Assembly: GCA_051861445.1 (NCBI GenBank)
Contig: JBHYCS010000011.1
Span: forward strand, 89,047-153,046
From: Parasediminibacterium sp051861445
Lineage (GTDB): Bacteria > Bacteroidota > Bacteroidia > Chitinophagales > Chitinophagaceae
Direction: 5' to 3'
Length of the DNA: 64,000 nt
Below are positions 10,227 to 19,744 of the stretch, piece after piece (within the stretch, counting starts at the first letter, position 1; each line of letters starts with the position of its first letter). The notes beneath the pieces were generated by a model. The model had not been told where the DNA came from, did no database searches, and saw only the letters and a list, made by a program, of their open reading frames with translations. Both the position numbers and the translations under genes were made by a program.

Positions 10227-10234
10227 CAAAAGTA
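10227..10234 (-). promoter_or_regulatory. Putative -7 element of the act-cox operon promoter
   Basis: On the minus strand the sequence reads TACTTTTG, an exact match to the Bacteroidota -7 consensus TAnnTTTG, and is the only match in the 10163-10393 gap in this direction. It would place the transcript start near 10220, about 64 nt before the actA ATG. No clear TTTG is visible 19-21 bp further upstream, so support is from the -7 element only. The rest of this gap contains no gene. Confidence 0.45.
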
Positions 10235-10393
10235 CAATAGCTGAAAATTTTTTTTAGCCTTATGTGGCGTGGGTTTCAGGCGATTGTTGAATATTTACGT
10301 TGTGATATGAGAATTTAAATACACGAATCTGTTAAAGTGAAGTTTGTTTATTCAAGTTGAAAGTTCCTCAACTTTTTTATGCATTTTTGACGA

Positions 10394-10681
10394 ATGTTTC
10401 AAAAACTAAAAGACAAATGGAAGGTGAGTTGGTTACAATTTGCACTTGTAATCAGCACTTTCGCTATTGGAGGTAGTTTATGTGGATTTGTATCAAAAAA
10501 AATTCTGAATACACTATTTAACGACCGGGGTTTTATATATTATTTGGTTTACATTTTGCTCATGACAGCAATTTGGCCGCTATGTGTATTAACTGTAAGC
10601 ATTTTTTTAGGTCAATTTCGTTTTTTCAAAAATTATTTATTACGCATTTACAAGAAAATTACAAAGCAATCAAATGATTAA
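10394..10681 (+). CDS. Small two-helix membrane protein, hypothetical
   Basis: A 95-aa protein starting MFQKLKDKWKVSWLQFALV with two clear hydrophobic segments (about residues 15-40 and 50-73) and a basic C-terminal tail (RIYKKITKQ). It resembles a small conserved Bacteroidota membrane protein, possibly the DUF6787 type, but I cannot confirm the family. Its last 8 bp overlap the purN start, so the two are co-transcribed. The N-terminal basic patch and tail suggest both ends face the cytoplasm. No catalytic motif is visible and the function is unknown. Confidence 0.75.
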   Translation: MFQKLKDKWKVSWLQFALVISTFAIGGSLCGFVSKKILNTLFNDRGFIYYLVYILLMTAIWPLCVLTVSIFLGQFRFFKNYLLRIYKKITKQSND

Positions 10682-11252
10682 CCACAAAACCAATGTTGCC
10701 ATTTTTGCCTCAGGTGCTGGCAGCAATGCAGCAAAGTTGATTGCCTATTTTTCTAATCACCATCATATTCACATTCAATTAATTGTTTGCAATAAACCTA
10801 ATGCAGGTGTAATTAGCATAGCAAGCAACAACAAAATTCCACACATTTTAATTGAAAAAGAGCAATTTTTTAGAGGCGATGCTTGTACAGGTATTTTAGA
10901 AGAATACCAGATTCACTTTATTGTTTTGGCAGGTTTTTTATGGAAAGTTCCTAATTTACTCATTCAACATTTTCCTAATAAAATTATCAATATCCATCCT
11001 TCATTATTACCAAAATATGGAGGAAAAGGCATGTACGGACATTTTGTACATGAGGCCGTTTTGCAGCATAAAGAAACGGAAAGTGGCATTACAATTCATT
11101 ATGTAAACGAAGAATTTGACAAAGGTGCACCCATTTTTCAAGCAAAATGCCCCGTTTTTGAAACAGACACGCCAGAAACTCTAGCTACACGTATACATGC
11201 ACTAGAACATTTACATTTTGCACCTACAATCGAATCTGTTATTTGCAAATAA
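10674..11252 (+). CDS. purN: Phosphoribosylglycinamide formyltransferase
   Basis: A 192-aa GAR transformylase of purine biosynthesis, which transfers a formyl group from 10-formyl-THF to glycinamide ribonucleotide in the cytoplasm. Family features: N-terminal VAIFASGAGSNAAKLIAYF, the catalytic IINIHPSLLPKYGG motif (Asn and His of the N-x-H-P signature) and ESGITIHYVNEEFDKGAPIF with the catalytic Asp. Length is normal for PurN. It overlaps the upstream small membrane protein by 8 bp. No other pur gene is nearby. Confidence 0.95.
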   Translation: MINHKTNVAIFASGAGSNAAKLIAYFSNHHHIHIQLIVCNKPNAGVISIASNNKIPHILIEKEQFFRGDACTGILEEYQIHFIVLAGFLWKVPNLLIQHFPNKIINIHPSLLPKYGGKGMYGHFVHEAVLQHKETESGITIHYVNEEFDKGAPIFQAKCPVFETDTPETLATRIHALEHLHFAPTIESVICK

Positions 11253-11446
11253 GTACCATATTTCTATACTTTTTGAATCTCCTCTGTTAGTTATCAAATA
11301 CTAAAAAAGATGTATTTGCTAAACAACTTGTGTTTCTAGTACGAAAAGCTATAAAATTTATTTGGTTGTTAATTTTATTTAGATAAAATTTGCTTCATTA
11401 ATAAATGTGTAAAAATTACACATTAAAATTCAACAATCGCTTGTCT

Positions 11447-14400
11447 ATGAAACATGTATCTACACTTTTGTGTTTTCTACTAGTAGCAACACTATCAAAT
11501 GCACAGTTATTAAGCTGGTTTCCTTCATTTATTCAAGAAAGTTCTACTGGAGTTACTATTGTTTGTGATGGAACGAAAGGAAATAGGGGCTTAAATAATT
11601 ACAATCCCAACGATGTTTTCGTACATATTGGTGTAATTACCAATAAAAGTACATCGTCTAGCAACTGGAAGTATACACCTTTTACATGGGGAACAACCAA
11701 TGTAAATGCAAAAGCACAATCATTAGGTGGTAATCAGTGGGCTTTTACAATTAATAGTTCGTTGCGTACTTTTTTTGGAATTACTGACCCAACAGAAACC
11801 ATTACACATATTGCCATTTTGTTTAGATCTGGCAACGGAAATTTAAAAGCTGCAAATATTGATGGTAGCGACATGTACATTCCTGTATACAATAATAGTT
11901 TACAGGTAAGACTAGATGAGCCTTTTAAACAACCCATGTTTATTCCTACAATTGAGCCTATTACAAAAAATGTAGGCGATGCAATTTCTATTTCAGCATA
12001 TGCAAGCCAAAGTGCAACCATCAGAATATTTTACAATGGAAATATCATTAATACCACAACTGGTACTTCTGCAACCATAAACACAACTGTTACCGTTTCT
12101 GGAAATCAAGAAATAGTAGCTCAAGCAACGGTTGGTGCAAACGTAAAATCAGATACAATAAAATTTGTAGTAGCTTCTTCTAATACTGTTGCTGCTTTAC
12201 CACAAGGCATTGTTGATGGAATTAATTACGACCCTAACGATGCTACATCGGCAACATTGGTTTTATATGCACCCAACAAAAACAACATATTTGTAATAGG
12301 TGATTTTAATGATTGGAAACAATCTGCTGAATATCAAATGAATATTACACCTGATGGCTTAAGATATTGGAAAAAAATAACTGGATTAACGCCTGGTGTT
12401 GAATACGGATATCAATTTTTAATAGACGGCACCTTAAAAGTACCAGACTATAATACTGAAAAGGTATTAGACCCGTGGAACGATCAATTTATTCCTTCAA
12501 CAACATATCCTAATTTAAAACCTTATCCTACAGGTAAAACAACGGGTATTGTAAGTATTTTACAAACCAACAAGCCTAACTATAACTGGCAAGTTCCAAA
12601 TTTCACAAGACCGAATAAACAAAATTTATTGGTGTATGAATTATTGATTAGAGATTTTGATCCAGCACAAACATATCAAAAAGTAATAGATAGCTTACCA
12701 TATTTAAAACGTCTTGGTATAAATACGATTGAATTAATGCCTGTTTTCGAATTCGAAGGCAATAATAGTTGGGGATATAATACCACATTTTACTTTGCTC
12801 CTGATAAAAATTATGGTACTGAAAACGATTTACGCAGATTTGTAGATGCTTGTCATGCTCAAGGAATTGCTGTTGTTGTAGATATAGCATTGAACCATTC
12901 TTTTGGTCAATCTCCAATGGTTCAAATGTATTGGGATGGCACAAGACCTGCTGCAAACAGTCCATGGTTTTATCCAAATGCTAGACATCCATTTAATGTT
13001 GGCTTTGATATTAATCACAATACACAAGCAAGTAGAGATTTTGTAGACAGAGTTGTTACACATTGGCTAACGAAATATAAAATTGATGGTTTTAGATGGG
13101 ACTTATCAAAAGGATTTACTTCTGACGATATGAATACTACCGATATCAATACATGGTCATCTTACAGCCAAGGTAGAATTGATATTTGGAAAAGAATTTA
13201 CGATAAAATGCAAGCCGTTTCTCCAAACTCATATTGTATTTTGGAACATTTAGGAAGTAATGGTGAAGAAGCTCAACTTGGCAATTATGGCATGTTGCTT
13301 TGGGGTAAAATGACAGAACAATACAATCAAGCAACTATGGGCTTTACAACTGGTTCTGATTTTTCTTCTGGCATTGATAGACAATTTTGGTCTCAAAGAA
13401 ATTTAATTACTTATCAAGAAAGCCATGATGAAGAAAGATTAGCTTATAAAAACAAAAACTTTGGAAATACAGCTACAGATATTAGAACCAATTTAGCTAC
13501 AAGTATGCAACGTAATGCAGCAGCAACAGCTATATTTTCTGTAATTCCTGGACCAAAAATGATTTGGCAATTTGGTGAAGTAGGTTATGATTACAGCATT
13601 AATCATTGTCAAAACAATACGGTTAGCGAAAACTGTCGTACAGATATGAAGCCAATTAGATGGGATTATTATCAAGATGCTAGTCGAAAGAGTTTATACG
13701 ATGTATATTCAAAACTATTTACGTTAAGAAACATGAGCCAATATGTGCCAACATTCACGAATGGCTCTGTAACTAACAATGGAAATGCAACCTACGATTT
13801 AGGCGGTGCAGTTAAACAAATAAGAGTATTTGAAAGTAACTTGAGTGTAGTGGCTTTTGCAAACTTTGGTACTTCATCTCAATTTGTGAATATCAGCTTC
13901 CCTACTACAGGTAATTACTTTAAATATGTAAGTTCATTTTCTGGTAGTGAAACAATTAATGTTACCAACTCATTTGTTTGGGGCTTCAACTTAAACCCTG
14001 GTGACTATGCTGTGTTTACAAGCAAAGACATTAACGCTTCTGCATTACCAGTTAGTTGGTTAAGCTTTACTGCTAATAAAGGTGTAAACAATACTGTAAA
14101 CTTAGTTTGGAAAGTAAGCAATCAAGTAAACAACAATCGTTTTGAAATTGAAAGAAGCAGCAATGGAACTTCGTTTAGTACTATTGGCACTGTAGCTTCA
14201 AACAATACGGCTACAACAAATACCATACAATATGCTTATGCAGATTTATCTGCACCAGCAGCTACCATTTACTATCGTATAAAACAAATAGACAACGATG
14301 GCAAGTTCAGCTATTCTTCTGTAGTGAAATTAGGTGCAAGTGTAGAAAGTAATTTATGGAAAGTAAATAATACACCTACAAGTATTGTTGTAAATACAAG

Positions 14401-14590
14401 CACAGACTTTAGCAATGTATCTTTCACATTAACAGATGTTTCTGGAAAAATATTATTTACAAAAGCTTCGAAAAATGCAGTTAGTGGCGAAATGTTTACC
14501 ATTCCCACACAACAGTTAAGTAAAGGTGTTTATGTTTTAAACATACAATCTAACAAAGGCAATAAAGCCGAAAGAATAGTAGTACAATAA
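11447..14590 (+). CDS. Secreted alpha-amylase family (GH13) protein with T9SS sorting domain
   Basis: A 1047-aa secreted glycoside hydrolase. The ATG at 11447 gives a proper signal peptide (MKHVSTLLCFLLVATLSNAQ), so the upstream in-frame ATG was rejected. Order: an N-terminal beta-rich domain with a bacterial Ig-like piece, a CBM48/early-set domain (APNKNNIFVIGDFNDWKQSA), then a GH13 barrel with VVVDIALNHSFG, DGFRWDLSKGF (nucleophile Asp), YCILEHLG (acid/base Glu) and YQESHDEERL (third acid). After a beta domain comes a C-terminal type IX secretion tail (FTLTDVSGKILFTK ... LSKGVYVLNIQSNKG). It probably degrades alpha-glucans at the cell surface or outside the cell. No SusC/SusD pair is adjacent. 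A strong terminator follows. Confidence 0.93.
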   Translation: MKHVSTLLCFLLVATLSNAQLLSWFPSFIQESSTGVTIVCDGTKGNRGLNNYNPNDVFVHIGVITNKSTSSSNWKYTPFTWGTTNVNAKAQSLGGNQWAFTINSSLRTFFGITDPTETITHIAILFRSGNGNLKAANIDGSDMYIPVYNNSLQVRLDEPFKQPMFIPTIEPITKNVGDAISISAYASQSATIRIFYNGNIINTTTGTSATINTTVTVSGNQEIVAQATVGANVKSDTIKFVVASSNTVAALPQGIVDGINYDPNDATSATLVLYAPNKNNIFVIGDFNDWKQSAEYQMNITPDGLRYWKKITGLTPGVEYGYQFLIDGTLKVPDYNTEKVLDPWNDQFIPSTTYPNLKPYPTGKTTGIVSILQTNKPNYNWQVPNFTRPNKQNLLVYELLIRDFDPAQTYQKVIDSLPYLKRLGINTIELMPVFEFEGNNSWGYNTTFYFAPDKNYGTENDLRRFVDACHAQGIAVVVDIALNHSFGQSPMVQMYWDGTRPAANSPWFYPNARHPFNVGFDINHNTQASRDFVDRVVTHWLTKYKIDGFRWDLSKGFTSDDMNTTDINTWSSYSQGRIDIWKRIYDKMQAVSPNSYCILEHLGSNGEEAQLGNYGMLLWGKMTEQYNQATMGFTTGSDFSSGIDRQFWSQRNLITYQESHDEERLAYKNKNFGNTATDIRTNLATSMQRNAAATAIFSVIPGPKMIWQFGEVGYDYSINHCQNNTVSENCRTDMKPIRWDYYQDASRKSLYDVYSKLFTLRNMSQYVPTFTNGSVTNNGNATYDLGGAVKQIRVFESNLSVVAFANFGTSSQFVNISFPTTGNYFKYVSSFSGSETINVTNSFVWGFNLNPGDYAVFTSKDINASALPVSWLSFTANKGVNNTVNLVWKVSNQVNNNRFEIERSSNGTSFSTIGTVASNNTATTNTIQYAYADLSAPAATIYYRIKQIDNDGKFSYSSVVKLGASVESNLWKVNNTPTSIVVNTSTDFSNVSFTLTDVSGKILFTKASKNAVSGEMFTIPTQQLSKGVYVLNIQSNKGNKAERIVVQ

Positions 14591-14623
14591 TTTCTTAGCA
14601 AAGCAAGCAAGGTTCATATACAC

Positions 14624-14660
14624 AAAACCCGTTAACAATATGTTAGCGGGTTTTATTTTT
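14624..14660 (+). terminator. Rho-independent terminator after the amylase gene
   Basis: A 13-bp stem (AAAACCCGTTAAC, loop AATAT, GTTAGCGGGTTTT, one G-U pair) is followed by ATTTTTTATT. It lies 34 bp after the amylase stop and 20 bp before the convergent ackA stop; the U-run is stronger on the plus strand. Confidence 0.85.
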
Positions 14661-14679
14661 TATTACAACATAGTAAAAG

Positions 14680-15885
14680 CTACAAAGCACCAACCAAATT
14701 AAAACATTGTGTTGCAATTTCTAATTCTTCGTTTGTAGGCACCACTAATACCTTTACAGTTGCTGCTGTTTGTTGAATTTCTTTAATGCCAACTTGTTTA
14801 GTAGCATTTCTATTTTCATCTATTGTAATTCCTAAGTAACCTAAATTTTCTAACACAAAACTTCTTGTTAACGCATCGTTTTCGCCAACACCTGCTGTAA
14901 ACACCAATGCATCTATACCATTTAAAACAGCAACATATGAACCAATGTATTTTTTAATACGATAGGCATACATTTCATAAGCTAGTTTTGCTTGTGCATC
15001 GCCTTTTTCAATAGCTGTTTTTATGTCTCTCATATCGCTTAAGCCCGTTAATCCAAACATCCCACTTTGTTTATTTAGTAAGGTATTTACATCTTGAATA
15101 GAATATCCCAATTGATTTACTAAATAAAATATTACAGATTGATCAATATCACCAGATCTTGTACCCATTACCAATCCATTCATTGGTCCAAAACCCATGG
15201 ATGTATCTATACATTTTCCATCTTTTATAGCCGCTACACTACAGCCGTTTCCTAAATGAATAGTAATTATTTTAGCAGAAGGATTTTGTAAATAGGCTAT
15301 CGTTTGCTCAGCTACATACTTGTGACTTGTACCATGAAATCCATACAAACGAATTCCATGCTCATTATATAGTTGATTCGGAATAGCATATCTATAAGCT
15401 ACAGCTGGAATTGTTTGATGAAAAGCGGTATCAAATACTGCAATTTGAGTTGCTTGTTTAAAGATTTTTTCTGCAACTTCAATTCCCAATAAATTAGCAG
15501 GATTGTGTAATGGTGCTAAAGAAAATAAGTTTTTAATCTGTTCTTTTACAGCATCGGAAACAATAGTGGTTGCTGCAAAATGTTCACCACCATGTACTAC
15601 TCTATGACCAACAACATGAATTTCATTTGGATTTTTAATTACACCTTTCTCTGCATTTGTAAGCAATAAATTTACTGCTTGTAACCCATCTGCATGATTA
15701 GCAAGTGGTTGTATTTGTTGAATTACTTCTTCGTTTTGACTACGATATACTTTGTGCGTAATTACCGCATTTTCAAATCCAATTCTTTCTACCAAACCAC
15801 TACAAATTAAATGAGCAGTAGGCATTTGAATCAATTGATATTTAATAGAACTACTTCCAGAATTAATTACAAAAATATTCATCAT
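14680..15885 (-). CDS. ackA: Acetate kinase
   Basis: A 401-aa acetate kinase that interconverts acetyl phosphate + ADP and acetate + ATP in the cytoplasm. Family signatures are visible: NSGSSSIKYQL near the N-terminus, VGHRVVHGGEHF, IAVFDTAFHQTIP, YGFHGTSHKYV, IITIHLGNGCSVAAI, DTSMGFGPMNGLVMGTRSGD and VFTAGVGENDALTR. Length is normal. It starts 9 bp after the pta stop, forming a pta-ackA operon for overflow metabolism or acetate use, probably controlled by elements upstream of pta. Confidence 0.97.
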   Translation of the reverse strand: MMNIFVINSGSSSIKYQLIQMPTAHLICSGLVERIGFENAVITHKVYRSQNEEVIQQIQPLANHADGLQAVNLLLTNAEKGVIKNPNEIHVVGHRVVHGGEHFAATTIVSDAVKEQIKNLFSLAPLHNPANLLGIEVAEKIFKQATQIAVFDTAFHQTIPAVAYRYAIPNQLYNEHGIRLYGFHGTSHKYVAEQTIAYLQNPSAKIITIHLGNGCSVAAIKDGKCIDTSMGFGPMNGLVMGTRSGDIDQSVIFYLVNQLGYSIQDVNTLLNKQSGMFGLTGLSDMRDIKTAIEKGDAQAKLAYEMYAYRIKKYIGSYVAVLNGIDALVFTAGVGENDALTRSFVLENLGYLGITIDENRNATKQVGIKEIQQTAATVKVLVVPTNEELEIATQCFNLVGAL

Positions 15886-15894
15886 GTATTCTTT

Positions 15895-17985
15895 TTATTG
15901 TTGTGCTTGAATGGCAGTAATGATAACGGTATTGTAAATGTCATCTACTGTACATCCTCTACTTAAATCGTTTACTGGTTTATTCAATCCTTGTAGCATT
16001 GGACCAATTGCTAAAGCTCCTGTTTCTCTTTGAACAGCTTTGTACGTATTATTTCCAGTATTTAAATCGGGAAAAATAAGCACACTTGCTTGTCCAGCAA
16101 CTGATGAATTCGGCATTTTTTGTTTACCAACAGCAGGGTCTACAGCAGCATCGTATTGAATGGGGCCTTCTACTTTCAAATCTGGTCTACGTTCTTTTAC
16201 CAAAGCCGTTGCAATACGAACTTTTTCTACATCTTGACCTTGACCAGAATTGCCGGAAGAATACGAAAGCATTGCAATTCTTGGTTCAATGCCAAACATT
16301 AAACTGCTTTCTGCCGAAGAAATAGCAATATCAGCCAATTCTTCAGAAGTAGGATTGGGATTTACGGCACAATCTCCAAAAACGCAAACTCTATCTGGTA
16401 AACACATGAAAAATACAGAAGAAACAGTTGCTACACCTGGCTTTGTTTTTACAAATTGAAGAGCTGGTCTTATTGTATGTTGTGTTGTATGAATTGCTCC
16501 AGAAACCATACCATCTGCATGACCTTTATACACCATCATTGTTCCGAAATAAGAAACGTCTGTCATTAAATCTCTGGCCATTTCCATATTTACGTTCTTG
16601 TTTTTACGCAATTCAAACAAGGTTTCTACATAATCATTGTATAATTCTGAGTGAACAGGATCAATAATTTGCACCGCATCGAAATTGAATGAAAGATTCA
16701 ACCTTTTTACCGTTGCTTTTATTTCATCTACTTTTCCTAAAATTGTGAGTTGAACAATATCTTTCTGCAACAACATGGCTGCTGCTGTAATAATTCTATC
16801 ATCATTTCCTTCAGGTAAAACAATATGTTTTTTAGCTGTTTTTGCACGACTGGTTAATTGATACTGAAACATTCTTGGTGTAATGCCTTCTGATTGAAAA
16901 GTGATGATTTTATTTTCAATGATTTTTGTATCAATGTATTTCTCAAAAGTTTGAATGGCTAAAGCAACTTTTCTAGTATTATCGGCATAAATTCTAGACT
17001 GAATATTTCCTACTTTGTTTACAGTTTCAAACGTTCCTCGTTCAACTTGAATTATGGGAACAACAGTTTGTAATCCATCAATTAATCGAATAATTGGTTC
17101 TTCTGGCTCTAATCCACCGGTTAATAAAATGCCAGCAACTTTAGGGTAATTTTTAGATAAATTCGCTTGTAAAACAGCTACAATAATATCAGCTCTATCA
17201 CCTGGAGTAACAATCAGTGTGTTTTCTTTTAATCTACTCAAGCAATTACGTAGTTGCATAGCACCAACAATAGAATGATCTACCTGATTAGATAATAAAT
17301 GTTCGCCAAATAATATATCTCCACCTACTTCATCAAAAATTTCTTTCATTGTAGGGTTTCCTAAATCTTTATCAAAAGGAATAACAACACCTAGCACTTC
17401 TTTGGGTAAACGTTTATCCAAAATTTGTTTTAATTCATATGCATTAGAAGATTGTACTTTATTGGCAGTAATGGCCAAAACTTGTACTTCTTTATCTACA
17501 AAACTTTGATAAGTAGAAAGCAATTTGGCAGCTATATCTGATGCTGAACCTTCGGTGCCATTGATTAATAGGATTACCGGAATTCCCAAATTTTTAGCAA
17601 TATCAATATTAACATCAAATTCAAACGTAACACCTTCACCCATATAATCGGTTCCTTCAACTACCACAAAATCATGTGCCGCTTCTAGCTTTTTATATTT
17701 AGAAATAATAGTATCAATAATATGTGCATCTTGTCCATTACTTCTTAAACGTAAAATTTCATCATGCGTAAAAGCATACATATCACTGTAACTTTCGTTT
17801 AGACCGAAATAAGAAACAATCGTTTCTATATGCACATCTTTTCCTTTTTCTAAGGGTTCATATACAATCGGTTTAAAATAGGCAATCTTTTTTGTTTTGC
17901 CCACCAACATATTTATCAATCCAAGAGTCATTACAGATTTTCCACTAAATGCAGTAGAAGAAGTAATGTAAATAGCATTTGACAT
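15895..17985 (-). CDS. pta: Phosphate acetyltransferase, long form
   Basis: A 696-aa phosphotransacetylase converting acetyl-CoA + Pi to acetyl phosphate + CoA. The long form is visible: an N-terminal P-loop domain (ITSSTAFSGKSVMTLGLINM, resembling the CobB/BioD fold), a middle DRTGG regulatory domain (~210-330), and the C-terminal PTA_PTB catalytic domain from about residue 370 (KKHIVLPEGNDDRIITAA ... MVSGAIHTTQHTIRPALQF ... GPIQYDAAVDPAVG). It is the promoter-proximal gene of pta-ackA. An inverted repeat and a near-consensus -7 element lie upstream (18031-18076). Confidence 0.97.
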   Translation of the reverse strand: MSNAIYITSSTAFSGKSVMTLGLINMLVGKTKKIAYFKPIVYEPLEKGKDVHIETIVSYFGLNESYSDMYAFTHDEILRLRSNGQDAHIIDTIISKYKKLEAAHDFVVVEGTDYMGEGVTFEFDVNIDIAKNLGIPVILLINGTEGSASDIAAKLLSTYQSFVDKEVQVLAITANKVQSSNAYELKQILDKRLPKEVLGVVIPFDKDLGNPTMKEIFDEVGGDILFGEHLLSNQVDHSIVGAMQLRNCLSRLKENTLIVTPGDRADIIVAVLQANLSKNYPKVAGILLTGGLEPEEPIIRLIDGLQTVVPIIQVERGTFETVNKVGNIQSRIYADNTRKVALAIQTFEKYIDTKIIENKIITFQSEGITPRMFQYQLTSRAKTAKKHIVLPEGNDDRIITAAAMLLQKDIVQLTILGKVDEIKATVKRLNLSFNFDAVQIIDPVHSELYNDYVETLFELRKNKNVNMEMARDLMTDVSYFGTMMVYKGHADGMVSGAIHTTQHTIRPALQFVKTKPGVATVSSVFFMCLPDRVCVFGDCAVNPNPTSEELADIAISSAESSLMFGIEPRIAMLSYSSGNSGQGQDVEKVRIATALVKERRPDLKVEGPIQYDAAVDPAVGKQKMPNSSVAGQASVLIFPDLNTGNNTYKAVQRETGALAIGPMLQGLNKPVNDLSRGCTVDDIYNTVIITAIQAQQ

Positions 17986-18030
17986 AACTTATAAATAAAG
18001 AATTGAGTAATAGCATGAAACATTCAACCA

Positions 18031-18076
18031 CAAAAGTTGCAGTTTTTATTAAACATTTTACTGATAAAAATCAGTA
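18031..18076 (-). promoter_or_regulatory. Putative pta-ackA promoter with a Crp/FNR-like palindrome near -41
   Basis: On the minus strand AACTTTTG (18038-18031) is a one-mismatch -7 element about 45 nt before the pta ATG. Exactly 20 bp upstream lies a perfect inverted repeat, TACTGAT-AAAA-ATCAGTA (18059-18076). No TTTG -33 element is visible, and the palindrome occupies the place of a class II activator site. The half-sites CTGAT/ATCAG resemble FNR-type TTGAT-N4-ATCAA. This is inference from sequence alone. Confidence 0.4.
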
Positions 18077-18151
18077 TTACTTGTAAAAAAACATGAATTA
18101 TGTCAGTAAAGTGAAAGATTGTACTGAAATAAATGGCAAATGATTGAATAC

Positions 18152-19180
18152 TTACTTTTCTAAGAAGGCATCTAAGGCTACTGTTGGTTTTCCTGAATTA
18201 TCAAAAGCTCCTAATGTGTATTGTTTCCATTGCTTATAAGCTTGTGGCTCCCAATATAACACACCTAATCCTTTATGATGTTGTAAGGTTTTAAGCTTTT
18301 GTATAATATCTTTCATAAATAATTTACATGCATTGGCTTCATCCCAACTCATTCCTACTTCAACTATCATAATTGGCTTATCAAACTCATTGATAACATA
18401 TTGCATATTTGCCAAGCAATCAGCATTTTTTTGTTGCCAATCGGTAGCAGATGGATATAAAGACATTCCTACAACATCAAACTTTGCTTGATGTGTTTTT
18501 AAACCAGAAAGCATCCATTTATACAATTGTTGATCGTAACCATTTGATAAATGAACCAATACTTTACAAGAAGGAAATACCTTTTTTGTTGCTTCGTAAC
18601 CAGCATTAATAAGCTGTGCAAAATTGCTCATATTTTCAGAAGCTTTTCCTTGTGGCCAAAGCATACCATTATTGGTTTCGTTACCAATTTGCACCCAATG
18701 AGGAAAAATATTGTTTTGGTGTAAAGTATGTAAAACCGAATAAGTATGCTCGTAAACAGCCTTGGTAAGATTGAGAAAAGATAGAGAATCCCATTGAATA
18801 GGTTTGGTTTGCTGACCAGGATCGGCCCAACTATCGCTGTAGTGAAAGTTGATTAATAAACGCATTCCTGCATTTTTTGCACGGATTGCTTTTTTTACAA
18901 CATCATCAATATTATTCCAGCCAAATTTTGGGTTTACCCAGACTCTTAAACGAATTGTATTTACACCTAATGAAGAAAGTATTTGAAAACAGTCCGTTTG
19001 TTTTCCAAGTTTATTGTAAAACACAATTCCATTGGCTTCCATTTCAGTAAGCCAACTAACATCTGCTCCTTTTACAAAAAAGGTATCTGTTTGCACACTG
19101 TTTAAAACAGGTGCAACCGTTTCGGTTTGTTTACAACAAAATAGACCGAAACATAATAATAAAACAGATGTTTGATACAT
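18152..19180 (-). CDS. Endo-beta-1,4-galactanase (GH53), exported
   Basis: A 342-aa glycoside hydrolase family 53 protein that would cleave beta-1,4-galactan side chains of pectin (arabinogalactan type I). The N-terminus MYQTSVLLLCFGLFCCKQTE is an export signal with a possible lipobox cysteine at C15/C16, so it is probably a lipoprotein. Family landmarks: FVKGADVSWLTEME, the NTIRLRVWVNP strand, LINFHYSDSWADPGQQ, catalytic acid/base E168 in VQIGNETNNGMLWP, and nucleophile E274 in IMIVEVGMSW. Length fits the single catalytic domain. It stands alone with no SusCD pair; with the GH13 enzyme it suggests plant-polymer use. Confidence 0.93.
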   Translation of the reverse strand: MYQTSVLLLCFGLFCCKQTETVAPVLNSVQTDTFFVKGADVSWLTEMEANGIVFYNKLGKQTDCFQILSSLGVNTIRLRVWVNPKFGWNNIDDVVKKAIRAKNAGMRLLINFHYSDSWADPGQQTKPIQWDSLSFLNLTKAVYEHTYSVLHTLHQNNIFPHWVQIGNETNNGMLWPQGKASENMSNFAQLINAGYEATKKVFPSCKVLVHLSNGYDQQLYKWMLSGLKTHQAKFDVVGMSLYPSATDWQQKNADCLANMQYVINEFDKPIMIVEVGMSWDEANACKLFMKDIIQKLKTLQHHKGLGVLYWEPQAYKQWKQYTLGAFDNSGKPTVALDAFLEK

Positions 19181-19382
19181 AGTTTTTATGCTAAATATAC
19201 GTTAGCCTATGCATACAATTTAAACGAACATTTTGCCAAACTGTATTTTCATTGGCATCAGATAAAAACCGAAGTTTTTAATAAAGGAGAATCGTTAGAT
19301 ATAATTTCAGAGGGCAAGTAAAGTTTGAACAAATATTGAAAAACTTTAAAAAAATCGTTAGAAAATTGGCAGAGTACAGTTT

Positions 19383-19496
19383 TTAAGCGGCTTTGTTTTT
19401 GGTGTTTTTACCTTCACCCCAAGGACCATTTTTTTCTTTCCAAATGGTATAAAAAACAATGAAACTTCCTAAAACTAATGTAGCTGCAATTTGCAT
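19383..19496 (-). CDS. 37-aa single-helix membrane peptide, hypothetical
   Basis: A short ORF in the gap between the GH53 gene and asnS. It starts ATG at 19496 and encodes MQIAATLVLGSFIVFYTIWK, then EKNGPWGEGKNTKNKAA and stop. It has one N-terminal transmembrane helix (residues 3-19) and a charged, Gly/Lys-rich cytoplasmic tail. An exact Bacteroidota -7 element (TATATTTG, minus strand, 19551-19544) lies about 48 bp upstream, and the asnS terminator at 19659-19696 isolates it from asnS. The function is unknown. The helix-plus-tail architecture is typical of small membrane proteins. Coding status rests on composition, promoter and isolation. Confidence 0.5.
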   Translation of the reverse strand: MQIAATLVLGSFIVFYTIWKEKNGPWGEGKNTKNKAA

Positions 19497-19543
19497 AATG
19501 TAATAATTTAATTAAATAATATGGTTTTTCGATCGGATGATAC

Positions 19544-19551
19544 AAATATAG
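19544..19551 (-). promoter_or_regulatory. Putative -7 element of the 37-aa peptide gene
   Basis: The minus strand reads TATATTTG, an exact match to TAnnTTTG, placing a start near 19537 and a leader of about 40 nt. No clear -33 TTTG is visible. Confidence 0.4.
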
Positions 19552-19658
19552 ATTAAAGAAAGCTTAAAAAAACAGTTTATGAAGAAAACATTGATTCTAC
19601 TACAGGATTTGTAGTAGAGATTTGCATGTATGTTAAATTTATATTAACTAATTATTTA

Positions 19659-19696
19659 AAAATATAAAACAGAGCCAAAGCCCTGTTTTATATTTT
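19659..19696 (-). terminator. Rho-independent terminator after asnS
   Basis: A 14-bp perfect stem (AAAATATAAAACAG / CTGTTTTATATTTT) with a 10-nt loop lies 48 bp downstream of the asnS stop; on the minus strand it ends in a T-rich run. Confidence 0.75.
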
Positions 19697-19744
19697 ACCA
19701 TTTCGAAATGAAAATTAATTTTTTCAAATAATGGGTTTATGTAT

